Source of the DNA: Chloroflexota bacterium
Lineage (GTDB): Bacteria; Chloroflexota; Anaerolineae; Promineifilales; Promineifilaceae
NCBI GenBank assembly: GCA_014584575.1
Contig: JACTMP010000073.1
Coordinates: 62,001 to 126,000 of the forward strand
Length of the DNA stretch: 64,000 nt
Direction: 5' to 3'
Notes under the pieces: generated by a model
What the model was told of the DNA's origin: nothing
Database searches by the model: none
The model's input: only the letters and a program-made list of their open reading frames with translations
Shown: positions 41,933-49,522 of the stretch, piece by piece
How the letters are laid out: each line of letters opens with the position of its first letter
Position numbering within the stretch: position 1 is the first letter of the stretch
Position numbers and translations under genes: made by a program

Positions 41933-41993
41933 CGGCTGGCCCCATCCGCTTATCCGCTTCCCATCCGCTGTGACAGGGTGGCAGGGTGACGGG

Positions 41994-42202
41994 GCTTGCT
42001 CAAAGCGGCAGATAAATCTGCACCAACAGAAGGCAAAGTCGGCCTTCGCCGACTGCAACCTGGCAGCCGCCCCAGCCCCCAAAGGCAACCGCCCAGCCCC
42101 CGAAGATAGCTGTCCCGCCCACAAAGGCACCCCACCAGCCCACGAAGGTGGGCTTCGCCTCCTGTTGCCGCGATTTTAATCGCCGGGATTTCAGCTTACT
42201 AC
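41994..42202. repeat. 209-bp tandem repeat, copy 1
   Basis: Begins GCTTGCTCAAAGCGG and is repeated head-to-tail at 42203 with only a handful of differences. It contains small hairpins (AGTCGGCCTTCGCCGACT; GAAGGTGGGCTTCGCC) and a degenerate internal motif CAGCCC-CGAAGG. Frames across it are Pro- or Gly/Trp-rich with no start signals and do not look coding. Confidence 0.92.
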
Positions 42203-42411
42203 GCTTGCTCAAAGCGGCAGATAAATCTGCACCAACAGAAGGCAAAGTCGGCCTTCGCCGACTGCAACCTGGCAGCCGCCCCAGCCCACGAAGGTGACCG
42301 CCCAGCCCCCGAAGATAGCTGTCCCGCCCACAAAGGCACCCGACCAGCCCACGAAGGTGGGCTTCGCCTCCTGTTGCCGCGATTTTAATCGCCGGGATTT
42401 CAGCTTACTCC
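42203..42411. repeat. 209-bp tandem repeat, copy 2
   Basis: Second copy. Differences from copy 1 include CCCCCAAAGGCAACC versus CCCACGAAGGTGACC and one base in GGCACCCxACC. The 41933-42509 spacer holds only these copies, a short CATCCGCTT run at its left end and the palindrome at 42458. Confidence 0.92.
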
Positions 42412-42457
42412 CCCTTTGCCAATGCCCCCGTTGCCGTTACAATGGGGGCGAGTTACC

Positions 42458-42490
42458 AGATTGGTTCAATCTTGAAGATTGAACCAATCT
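42458..42490. repeat. 33-bp palindromic repeat, copy 2
   Basis: Identical to 38534-38566, 4 kb away, in the same position relative to the next gene. Confidence 0.92.
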
Positions 42491-42509
42491 TCGCAATGGA
42501 GGACAGACC

Positions 42510-44711
42510 GTGCCGGAGACAACAGAGCTTGCCCAACTGTATCAACAGATCAAAGAGCAGTTTAATGAGAATGAACTGCGTGAATTGTGCCTGGAAATGG
42601 GTTTTCGGTATGAAGACCTGGGTGGTCGGGGCACGGCCGAGAATGCTCTGGCTCTGGTAGAGTGGGCAGACCGGTATACCCGTGTGCCTGAACTCCGGGC
42701 ACGGGTGGCCGAGAAGCGTCCCCAGGTGGCAGGCAAGCAAACCCTGCATCATCTACCCTACCCGCGCAATCCGCTGTTTACGGGGCGGGAGGAATGGCTG
42801 AATGTCCTGCACACCCAGTTGGGGCAGCGGGGCACGGTGGCCGTGACCCAGGCGGTGGCGGGGCTGGGCGGGGTGGGCAAGACCCAACTGGTGCTGGAAT
42901 ATTGCTACCGGCATGTGGCCGAGTATGATGTGCTCTACTGGCTGCGGGCGGATGAGGCGGCGACGCTGGCGGGGGAGATGGCCGAACTGGCGTACCAACT
43001 GGGGGCGGCCCCGCGCAGTGTGACCGACCAGACCGCGCTGCGCGATGCGGCTTTGGCCTGGCTGCACGGCACGGCGGGGCGCTGGCTGCTGGTCTTTGAC
43101 AATGTGGATGAACTGGAACCGGCGGCGCTGCAACCCTATCTCCCCCGTTTGGGCAATGGCGGCAGCCTGATCACCTCCCGCAACCCGCGCTGGCAGGGGC
43201 TGGCGCAGATGGTGCGGCTGGACGCCCTGCCGCCGGAGGAGGCGGCCGCCTTTTTGCGGCAGGCAAAACCGGAGGCAGCCGACGCGGAGACGGCGCACCT
43301 GGCCCAATTACTCGGTTATTTGCCGCTGGCGCTGGAACATGCACGGGCGTATGTGGTGGAAACGGGCTGCACCCTGGCCGATTATGCCCGCTACCTGGAG
43401 ACGGCACGGCAGGAACTGTGGGCGGGGGCGGAAGCGCCGCTGGCGTATGACCAACGCACGATTACGACGACGTGGGAGGTGGCCTTTACACGGGCGCGGC
43501 AGACGCCGGGGGCGGCGGCGCTGCTGAATCTGTGCTGTTTTTTAGACCCCGACGCCATTCCCCTGGCGCTGCTGCGGCAGGCAATGGAGAAGCCGGACTT
43601 TTCCAAAAAGTCCGGCTTCTCAGAGGGAAAGCCTGGCATCTTGGGGTTGGAGACCGCCTTGAAGGAACTGGGGCGCTATTCCCTGGTGCAGCGGGAGGGG
43701 GAGGTGGTGCGGCTGCACCGGCTGGTGCAGACGGTGGCGCGAGACCAGATGCCGCCGGCAACGGCGCAAAACACGGCGGCGCTGGTGGTGGCCCTGCTGG
43801 CGGCAGCATGGCCCTATAAACAACAGGAGATGGACACCTGGCCCGCCAGCGCCGACCTGCTGCCACACCTGCTGGCGGCGGCGGCGGCGGGCGAAAAGGC
43901 CGCGCCCATACCGGAGCGCACCGGGTATTTGTGGAATGCGGCCGGGTTATATCTGAATTTCCGGGCGGCGTATGCTCTGGCGGGGGATTGTGTCCGCCGC
44001 GCCCTGGCGATTAATGAAAAGGTCTATGGCCCCCACCATCCCGACGTGGCGAGAGACCTCAATAATCTGGGGATGCTGCTGAAAGCGGAGGGGGATCTGG
44101 GCGGGGCACGGCCGTACCTGGAACGCGCCCTGGCGATTTCGGAAAAGGTACTCGGTTCTGACCATCCCACTGTAGCAACACGATACAACAATCTGGGGCT
44201 GCTGCTGCAAGATGAGGGGGATCTGGTCGGGGCACGGCCGTACCTGGAACGCGCCCTGGGGATTTGGGAAAAAGCCCTCGGTGCTGACCATCCACAGGTG
44301 GCAACTGGCAACAACAATCTGGGGATGCTGCTGAAAGCGGAGGGGGATCTGGCCGGGGCACGGCCGTACCTGGAACGCGCCCTGGCGATTAGAGAAAAGG
44401 CACTTGGTTCTAATCATCCAGACGTTGCCCAAAGCCTTAACAATCTGGGGATGCTGCTGCAAGATGAGGGGGATCTGGCCGGGGCACGGCCGTACCTGGA
44501 ACGCGCCCTGGCGATCAGTGAAAAGGCGCTCGGTTCAGACCATCCCACCGTAGCAACACGATACAACAATCTGGGGACGCTGCTGAAAGCGGAGGGGGAT
44601 CTGGCCGGGGCACGGGAACATCTGGAGCGTGCCCTGGCGATCTTTGAGAAGGCGCTGGGGCCAAATCATCCCAATACACGCACAGTACGCAATAATCTGG
44701 CGAATTTATAA
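42510..44711 (+). CDS. STAND ATPase: effector-associated domain, NB-ARC, TPR repeats
   Basis: 733 residues. The first 72 residues (LYQQIKEQFNENELRELCLE, GFRYEDL) look like an effector-associated domain (EAD7-like), an adaptor that recruits a separate effector bearing the same domain. Next, an NB-ARC NTPase (P-loop GLGGVGKT 118-125, Walker B WLLVFDNVD, GSLITSRN sensor, LGYLPLALEHA). Then a winged-helix region and five to six 42-residue TPR units (NNLGMLLKAEGDLAGARPYL type). Such proteins are NLR-like sensors proposed to act in phage defence or cell death. No effector is adjacent. A palindrome is inserted in frame at 43587-43621. The start is GTG at 42510. Confidence 0.88.
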   Translation: MPETTELAQLYQQIKEQFNENELRELCLEMGFRYEDLGGRGTAENALALVEWADRYTRVPELRARVAEKRPQVAGKQTLHHLPYPRNPLFTGREEWLNVLHTQLGQRGTVAVTQAVAGLGGVGKTQLVLEYCYRHVAEYDVLYWLRADEAATLAGEMAELAYQLGAAPRSVTDQTALRDAALAWLHGTAGRWLLVFDNVDELEPAALQPYLPRLGNGGSLITSRNPRWQGLAQMVRLDALPPEEAAAFLRQAKPEAADAETAHLAQLLGYLPLALEHARAYVVETGCTLADYARYLETARQELWAGAEAPLAYDQRTITTTWEVAFTRARQTPGAAALLNLCCFLDPDAIPLALLRQAMEKPDFSKKSGFSEGKPGILGLETALKELGRYSLVQREGEVVRLHRLVQTVARDQMPPATAQNTAALVVALLAAAWPYKQQEMDTWPASADLLPHLLAAAAAGEKAAPIPERTGYLWNAAGLYLNFRAAYALAGDCVRRALAINEKVYGPHHPDVARDLNNLGMLLKAEGDLGGARPYLERALAISEKVLGSDHPTVATRYNNLGLLLQDEGDLVGARPYLERALGIWEKALGADHPQVATGNNNLGMLLKAEGDLAGARPYLERALAIREKALGSNHPDVAQSLNNLGMLLQDEGDLAGARPYLERALAISEKALGSDHPTVATRYNNLGTLLKAEGDLAGAREHLERALAIFEKALGPNHPNTRTVRNNLANL
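43587..43621. repeat. Palindrome inserted in frame in the STAND gene
   Basis: GAGAAGCCGGACTTTT, CCA, then the exact reverse complement (16-bp arms). It encodes EKPDFSKKSGFS, a stretch foreign to the NB-ARC/winged-helix region around it. Confidence 0.85.
44050..44690 (+). repeat. 126-bp TPR-coding repeats
   Basis: Five near-identical 126-bp units (for example AACAATCTGGGGATGCTG at about 44061, 44187, 44313, 44439 and 44565). Four contain GGGCACGGCCGTACCTGG; the last reads GGGCACGGGAACATCTGG instead. Confidence 0.9.
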
Positions 44712-44880
44712 CAAAGGCCGCCACCGCCCGGCTCGTTCCCATGCTCCGCGTGGAACGGCCCTCGGTCACGCTCCGCGTGGCGGGTGTGGACGCGGCGCGT
44801 CCGGGTGGTTCATTCCCCGCAGAGCGTGGAACGAGGGGGTGGATGCCCACCTGCGCGGGCATGACAACGAGCGCACCCTA
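44712..44880. repeat. Spacer with CGTTCC-CATGCTCCGCGTGG-type repeats
   Basis: Three related segments (CCCATGCTCCGCGTGGAACG; GTCACGCTCCGCGTGG; GCAGAGCGTGGAACGAGG) with inverted orientation, then GGGCATGACAACGAGCGCAC, which recurs in altered form at about 45607. No gene is seen. Confidence 0.55.
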
Positions 44881-44902
44881 GGGGGGGAGAAGGGAAACGA
44901 GA

Positions 44903-45286
44903 CTACCAGATGGTCTGAGGGTAAAAAGCGCGAATAGTGTGGTCGGAGGTAATGAGAGGGGCATGGTGGCGCACGGCCGTAGCCACAATGGTGCGGTCAG
45001 CCGGATCACGATGTGTCCAGTTCAGGGCCAGGTTGCCAAGCCAGGTTTCTAAATCCACTGCCACAATTTCTACTCCTTGCACCCGTGACAATTGGCGGGC
45101 ATAGCGATCAACCGGCAGGGGCAGATGCAGCGTTCCTTTTTGCACCTTGATGCCAATTTCCCATATGGAGATGGAACTGATGATCAGGCGGGAAGCCTGC
45201 TGAATGCCGGTTTGAGCGGCCAGGGTCAGTTTGCCCGGATCGAGCGTCCAGTAAATGAGGGCAGCGGTATCGAGTACGGCCGTCAT
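44903..45286 (-). CDS. vapC: VapC-type PIN-domain toxin
   Basis: 127 residues from ATG 45286. The four acidic PIN residues are present: Asp in AVLDTAAL, Glu in ISIWEIG, Asp in HRDPADR and Asp in LITSDH. Such toxins are RNases that cut tRNA or rRNA. The start overlaps the antitoxin stop (ATGA), and GGAGGAGGT precedes it. Unlike the PIN remnant at 41696, this one is full length and probably active. Confidence 0.9.
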   Translation of the reverse strand: MTAVLDTAALIYWTLDPGKLTLAAQTGIQQASRLIISSISIWEIGIKVQKGTLHLPLPVDRYARQLSRVQGVEIVAVDLETWLGNLALNWTHRDPADRTIVATAVRHHAPLITSDHTIRAFYPQTIW

Positions 45287-45513
45287 ACCTCCTCCCATTC
45301 GCCGATGGTTGGCTCATCCAGATCGCCAGCATAAATCACTTTTCCCTGCAAATCGCCAAAAACCTCTGTTACGCTCAATCCCTGTTGTATGGGCACAATG
45401 CGCAAGACAGGTTTATTGTGATGAGTCACGATCAACTCCTCGCCACTGATCTCGATCTGGCGGAAGATTTCCAGCATATTGGTTTTTAATTGGCTTTTAG
45501 AGACAGCTTGCAT
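45283..45513 (-). CDS. vapB: Phd/YefM-type antitoxin
   Basis: 76 residues from ATG 45513: MQAVSKSQLKTNMLEIFRQI (DNA-binding N-terminal half), then GEELIVTHHNKPVLRIVPI and an acidic toxin-wrapping tail ending GEWEEV. It is encoded first and overlaps vapC by 4 bp. A palindrome (45538-45551) 25 bp upstream is the likely operator for autoregulation. Confidence 0.88.
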   Translation of the reverse strand: MQAVSKSQLKTNMLEIFRQIEISGEELIVTHHNKPVLRIVPIQQGLSVTEVFGDLQGKVIYAGDLDEPTIGEWEEV

Positions 45514-45537
45514 CGTTTCATTTCCTCGCACAATATG

Positions 45538-45551
45538 GTCATAATTGTGAC
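45538..45551 (-). promoter_or_regulatory. Probable vapBC operator
   Basis: GTCATAATTGTGAC, an imperfect palindrome, next to TATAGT (minus-strand -10 candidate) and 25 bp before the antitoxin start. Confidence 0.5.
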
Positions 45552-45631
45552 TATATTTTACTTGAAACAAATGTGTAAATCAACGCTGGTTTGCCACTGC
45601 CCCGGCGGGCATGACCATGAGCGCACGGTAG

Positions 45632-45694
45632 GGGCGAAGCGGTTGGGTATAACGTTGTCGGTTCACCATCACCTCGCCACCAACCGCTTCGCCC
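45632..45694. repeat. GGGCGAAGCGGTTGG inverted repeat
   Basis: 15-bp arms (45632-45646 and 45680-45694) with a 33-base loop. Confidence 0.8.
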
Positions 45695-45732
45695 TCCCCC
45701 GGTGGCATGAATGGTTTCCTATCTGGCGCGGG

Positions 45733-45796
45733 GGGGCGAGGCAGGCGGGACATAGGTTTCACGTTTTTCTGAGGTTCTACCCGCCTGCCTCGCCCC
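45733..45796. repeat. GGGGCGAGGCAGGCGGG inverted repeat
   Basis: Perfect 17-bp arms (45733-45749 and 45780-45796) with a 30-base loop. It lies 38 bp after the previous one and has similar geometry to the hairpin at 36392. Confidence 0.85.
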
Positions 45797-45887
45797 TACG
45801 GGTCACGCATCACGCATTACGATTTCCCATGACATCTATCACGCCAAAGCCTGCCTAAATTCACTCACCAAACCACACCTGAAAAGA

Positions 45888-45906
45888 TAATATAAGGTCA
45901 GCCTTA
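45888..45906 (+). promoter_or_regulatory. DtxR/IdeR-type operator over the -10 region of the feo unit
   Basis: TAAGGTCAGCCTTA (45893-45906), a 5-4-5 palindrome resembling DtxR-family metal boxes, overlaps TAATAT (45888-45893). Binding of the metal-loaded regulator would block the promoter of its own gene and probably of feoABC. Confidence 0.65.
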
Positions 45907-45928
45907 AACCTGTTTGTTGGGCGGCCTT

Positions 45929-46606
45929 ATGAAACACGAATCCTTTAACGAAAGCGCGGAGATGTATTTGAAGACGGTCAGTGAACTGGCCGATGGGGAT
46001 GAGCCGATCTCCATTGCCGCGATTGCCGGGCGGTTGGGCATTTCCACCGTCTCGGCCACGGAGATGGTGCATCGCCTGAAGGATCGGGGGCTGCTGGAAC
46101 ATACGCCGTACAAGGGGGTGCATCTGACGGAGAAGGGGCAGCGTAAGGCGAACGCCCTCATCCGCGCCCACCATTTGTGGGAAGTGCTGCTGGTGGAGCG
46201 GCTGCACCTGCCCTGGGCGCAGGCGCATGAGTATGCCTGCCGGTTGGAACACGCCACGGACACGGCCGTGACCGAAGCCCTGGCCGCCTACCTGAACCAC
46301 CCCATCACCTGCCCGCACGGCAATCCCATCCCCACCGCCGATGGGGCCATCCCGCCCACGTCCGACGTGCCCCTGGCCGACCTGATGCCGGGCCAGAGCG
46401 GGATCATCACCCGCATTGCCCCGGAGAGTGGGCTACTGTTTGAGTATCTGGCAGCGCGGGGGTTAACGCCGGACACGGCCGTGCGTATCGAAGACATCGC
46501 CCCCTTCAACGGCCCTATTATGGTCGCCTGCGGCGAGACCGTTCACCCGTTGGGGCAGGAAGCGGCGGGGCACATTTTTGTGGAGATTGAGAGACTGGGA
46601 GATTGA
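45929..46606 (+). CDS. DtxR/MntR family metal-dependent repressor with FeoA-like domain
   Basis: 225 residues. Winged helix-turn-helix (SAEMYLKTVSELA, ISIAAIAGRLGISTVSATEMVHRL), dimerisation/metal domain with HHLWEVLLVERLHLPW ... EYACRLEH (metal-ligand pattern ExxxCxLEH), and a C-terminal SH3-like FeoA domain (from about 150). It should repress in the presence of Fe(II) or Mn(II). The next genes are feoA, feoB and feoC, so iron is the likely signal. ATG 45929 follows an operator-promoter. The final ERLGD is encoded by the GAGATTG repeat. Confidence 0.9.
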   Translation: MKHESFNESAEMYLKTVSELADGDEPISIAAIAGRLGISTVSATEMVHRLKDRGLLEHTPYKGVHLTEKGQRKANALIRAHHLWEVLLVERLHLPWAQAHEYACRLEHATDTAVTEALAAYLNHPITCPHGNPIPTADGAIPPTSDVPLADLMPGQSGIITRIAPESGLLFEYLAARGLTPDTAVRIEDIAPFNGPIMVACGETVHPLGQEAAGHIFVEIERLGD

Positions 46607-46646
46607 GAGATTGGGCAATCTCCTAATCTCCCAATCTCCTGATCTC
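46582..46646. repeat. GGAGATTG octamer array over the DtxR stop codon
   Basis: GGAGATTGAGAGACTGGGAG ... then CAATCTCCTAATCTCCCAAT in reverse sense. It lies between the regulator and feoA. Confidence 0.85.
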
Positions 46647-46659
46647 AAAAGGAGCTTTT

Positions 46660-46884
46660 ATGACGACAACATTAGCCACCACCCCCACCGGCCAAAACGT
46701 GCGGCTGGTAGGGATTCAAGCGGAAGAGAAATTGGCGCGACGGCTGACGGCATTGGGCATGACGCCGGGCGTGGAAATGTCCGTCTTGCAGGATGCGGGC
46801 AGCGCGTTGGTGCTGTCGGTGCGCGGCTCGCGCATTGCCCTGGGCCGCCCTATTGCCCATGACCTGTTGGTGGAGTGTTTGTAG
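46660..46884 (+). CDS. feoA: Ferrous iron transport protein FeoA
   Basis: 74 residues, one SH3-like FeoA domain: VRLVGIQAEEKLARRLTALGMTPG, then VLSVRGSRIALGRPIAHDLLVE. It is the cytoplasmic accessory of FeoB. AAAGGAG just before the ATG gives a good ribosome-binding site. A GGCGATTTATCGCC palindrome follows in the spacer to feoB. Confidence 0.93.
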   Translation: MTTTLATTPTGQNVRLVGIQAEEKLARRLTALGMTPGVEMSVLQDAGSALVLSVRGSRIALGRPIAHDLLVECL

Positions 46885-46947
46885 TTTGTAGTGGGCGATT
46901 TATCGCCTTTTGACGGCGATTTATCGTCTGCTACGAACCTTATGCTT

Positions 46948-49146
46948 ATGGAAACGATGCACATTGCGTTGGCGGGCAACCCGAATGCGGGCAAGACATC
47001 CCTGTTTAATGCGCTGACCGGTTTCCGGCAGCATGTGGGTAACTGGCCGGGTAAGACGGTGGAGAAGAAGAGTGGGCAGGTGCGGGTTGACGGCCGTACC
47101 ATTGAACTGGTAGACCTGCCCGGCACGTACAACCTGACCCCCTTTTCGCCCGAAGAATTGATCACCCGCAGCTACTTACTGGAAGAACGGCCGGATGCGG
47201 TCATCTGCGTCCTGGATGCGGCCAATCTGGAGCGCAACCTGTACCTGACGGTGCAAATTTTGGAGATGGGGCAGCCGGTAGTTATCGCCCTGAACATGAT
47301 GGATGCGGCCCAGGCGCGCGGTTTGCAGATTGATACGCAAACGCTCAGCGCCCGGTTGGGGGCGCCCGTGATCCCCACCGTCGCCAGCCGCGCCCAGGGG
47401 ACGGAGGGGTTGTTGCAGGCGGCCAATGGGGCGGCCATGGGGCAGGCGTTTGCATTGGACTACGGCCGTGACCTGGAAACGGAACTCACCCGCCTGTGCC
47501 AGATCATCGTCCAATACCCGGCCATCGGCCAACAATACCCGGCGCGCTGGCTGGCGCTGAAGCTGCTGGAACAAGACCAGGCATGTCAAACCGCCCTGCT
47601 CTCCGCGCCCGGCGGCCCGGCGCTGCTGACCCATGCCCAGTTGAGCATCCACCAGTTGTCGCAGACCACCGGTGAAGATGTGGACGTGCTGATTGCCGAC
47701 CGGCGCTACACCTGGATTCACGCGCTGGTGCAAGAGGTGGTGACGCCCACGCGCCCGCACCGCGCCAGCCTGTCTGACCGGCTGGATCGCCTGGTGCTGC
47801 ACCGCCGCCTGGGTATTCCCATTTTTCTGGCGCTGATGTGGGTGGTGTTCAAGATCACCGCCGAAAGTTCCGCGCCGCTGTTGGACTGGATTGACGGGGT
47901 AGTGAACGGGCCGGTGGCGCGGTGGGGGGTGGCGTTGCTGACGGCCGTAAACCTGCAAAACACCTGGCTCGCTTCCCTCTTTGTGGACGGGCTGATTGCC
48001 GGGGTGGGCGGCGTGTTGGTCTTTATTCCCGTGCTGGTTTTCCTCTATCTGGCGCTGGCGGTGCTGGAAGATTCGGGCTACATGGCCCGCGCCGCTTTTG
48101 TGATGGACCGCTGGATGAGCCGCCTGGGGCTGCACGGCAAAAGTTTCCTGCCGATGCTGGTGGGTTTTGGGTGCAGCGTGCCCGCCATTTACGCCACGCG
48201 CACCCTGGAAAACGAAAAAGACCGCATCCTCACCGGGCTGCTGGTGCCGTTTATGAGCTGCGGGGCGCGGCTGCCGGTGTACGTCTTGTTTGCGGCCATC
48301 TTTTTCCCGCAGCAGGCGGGGCTGGTGATTTTTGGGCTGTATGTGCTGGGCATTGCCACGGCCGTGCTGCTGGGCCTCTTGCTCAAACATACGCTCTTTC
48401 AGGGCAAGGAGCAGTCCGGGTTGGTGATGGAGCTGCCGCCGTACCGCCTGCCCTCGCTGCGTGGCCTCTGGTTCCACACCTGGGCGCGGGTGCGCGCCTT
48501 TTTGCGCCACGCGGCTACCCTGATCTTGCTGGCCAGCCTGGTCATTTGGTTTTTGAAGGCGGCGCCGGTGCGGGGAGAGGGTGGGTTTGCGGACACGGCC
48601 GTGTCCGACAGCCTCTTTGCCACCGTTGCCCAGACGCTCACACCTGTCCTGGAACCGTTGGGATTTGGTAGCTGGCAGGCCAGCGGCGCGCTGCTCACCG
48701 GGCTGGTGGCTAAGGAAGTGGTCATCACCACTCTGGCACAAACGTATGCCATTCCCGACGAAACCAGCGACGAAACAACCCCCACCTTTTTAGAAGATTT
48801 GCTCTGGATCGGGCAAAGTTTTGTGCAGGCGATCATAGACACGCTCAAGACGTTGCCGGGCATCCTGGGCATCAACCTCTTTGGCGACGACGCCGAACCG
48901 GAACCCACCGGATTGATGGCCGCTATTCAGCAAGAATTTACCCAAACCAGCGGTGGGCACGCGGCCGCCGCCGGTCTGGCATTTATGGTATTTATCCTCA
49001 TCTACACCCCCTGCGTGGTGGCGATTTCCGCCGAAAAGCAGGAGTTGGGCACGCGCTGGATGTGGCTCAGCATTGGCGGCCAACTGCTGCTGGCCTGGCT
49101 GCTGGCCTGGCTGGTGTTTCAGGTGGGGCGGGTTTTACTTTTGTAA
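46948..49146 (+). CDS. feoB: Ferrous iron transporter FeoB
   Basis: 732 residues from ATG 46948 (46942 also possible). The N-terminal G domain has GNPNAGKTSLFN (G1), DLPGTYNL (G3), NMMD (G4) and SRAQG (G5). A helical GDI domain follows, then membrane helices with the two Gate motifs, including GFGCSVPAIYATRTLENEKDR and FMSCGARLPVYV (membrane Cys thought to contact Fe(II)). It imports Fe(II). In this position it is controlled by the DtxR-type gene upstream. Confidence 0.96.
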   Translation: METMHIALAGNPNAGKTSLFNALTGFRQHVGNWPGKTVEKKSGQVRVDGRTIELVDLPGTYNLTPFSPEELITRSYLLEERPDAVICVLDAANLERNLYLTVQILEMGQPVVIALNMMDAAQARGLQIDTQTLSARLGAPVIPTVASRAQGTEGLLQAANGAAMGQAFALDYGRDLETELTRLCQIIVQYPAIGQQYPARWLALKLLEQDQACQTALLSAPGGPALLTHAQLSIHQLSQTTGEDVDVLIADRRYTWIHALVQEVVTPTRPHRASLSDRLDRLVLHRRLGIPIFLALMWVVFKITAESSAPLLDWIDGVVNGPVARWGVALLTAVNLQNTWLASLFVDGLIAGVGGVLVFIPVLVFLYLALAVLEDSGYMARAAFVMDRWMSRLGLHGKSFLPMLVGFGCSVPAIYATRTLENEKDRILTGLLVPFMSCGARLPVYVLFAAIFFPQQAGLVIFGLYVLGIATAVLLGLLLKHTLFQGKEQSGLVMELPPYRLPSLRGLWFHTWARVRAFLRHAATLILLASLVIWFLKAAPVRGEGGFADTAVSDSLFATVAQTLTPVLEPLGFGSWQASGALLTGLVAKEVVITTLAQTYAIPDETSDETTPTFLEDLLWIGQSFVQAIIDTLKTLPGILGINLFGDDAEPEPTGLMAAIQQEFTQTSGGHAAAAGLAFMVFILIYTPCVVAISAEKQELGTRWMWLSIGGQLLLAWLLAWLVFQVGRVLLL

Positions 49147-49212
49147 TCGGTAATCGGTAAATGGTGATCGGTCACAGCCACCGATTACCGATAACCGATT
49201 ACCGATAACCGG
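49144..49212. repeat. GTAATCG / ACCGATT heptamer array between feoB and feoC
   Basis: GTAATCGGTAATCGGTAAAT ... then CCGATTACCGATAACCGATT, a hairpin directly after the feoB stop. Confidence 0.88.
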
Positions 49213-49215
49213 AAC

Positions 49216-49467
49216 ATGTTACATCAAGTGCTTCACGAAATTGAACGGACCACAGGGCCAATTACTGTTCAGGAATTGAGCCAGCGTTTGCAGTTGGAGC
49301 CGGGGGTGGTGGCGGAACTGGTGGCGTTTTGGGTGCGGAAGGGGCGGCTGGTATCGGGGGCAGACGCGATTACCACTCATGCCCATCACTGTGGCGGCGA
49401 CTGCCAGGGGCCATCCACCTGCCACTTTGTGGCCCGCCTGCCGGATGGGTATGGGGTGAGGGGGTGA
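49216..49467 (+). CDS. feoC: FeoC-like winged-helix protein with Cys cluster
   Basis: 83 residues. An N-terminal winged helix (MLHQVLHEIERTTG, TVQELSQRLQLEPGVV) is followed by HHCGGDCQGPSTC, with Cys59, Cys63 and Cys69, the pattern of FeoC-type proteins that bind an Fe-S cluster or iron. It completes a dtxR-feoA-feoB-feoC run on one strand. Confidence 0.85.
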   Translation: MLHQVLHEIERTTGPITVQELSQRLQLEPGVVAELVAFWVRKGRLVSGADAITTHAHHCGGDCQGPSTCHFVARLPDGYGVRG

Positions 49468-49522
49468 GCAGGTGAGGGGGTGACAAGGTGATCTCCCAAT
49501 CTCCAATCTCTAATCTCCCGTC
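49455..49522. repeat. GGTGAGC / AATCTCC arrays
   Basis: GAGGGGGTGAGCAGGTGAGG, GGTGACAAGG, then CTCCCAATCTCCAATCTCTAATCTCC. It covers the ends of feoC and of the convergent pseudouridine synthase. Confidence 0.75.

Larger units (their letters stand above)
45514..45928. other. Divergent spacer between vapBC and the DtxR gene
   Basis: About 415 bp with no gene. It holds the vapB operator, two long hairpins (45632-45694 and 45733-45796), a GTCACGCATCACGCATTACG heptamer run (about 45800-45822) and the promoter/operator of the DtxR gene. Confidence 0.7.

Noticed and set aside
41910-42245. Pro-rich (plus) and Gly/Trp-rich (minus) open frames in the 209-bp repeats
   Set aside because: They span a non-coding tandem duplication, have no ribosome-binding site and match no family pattern.
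47176-48741. 521-codon open frame on the minus strand
   Set aside because: Fully antisense to feoB and rich in Gln/His/Arg; a shadow frame.
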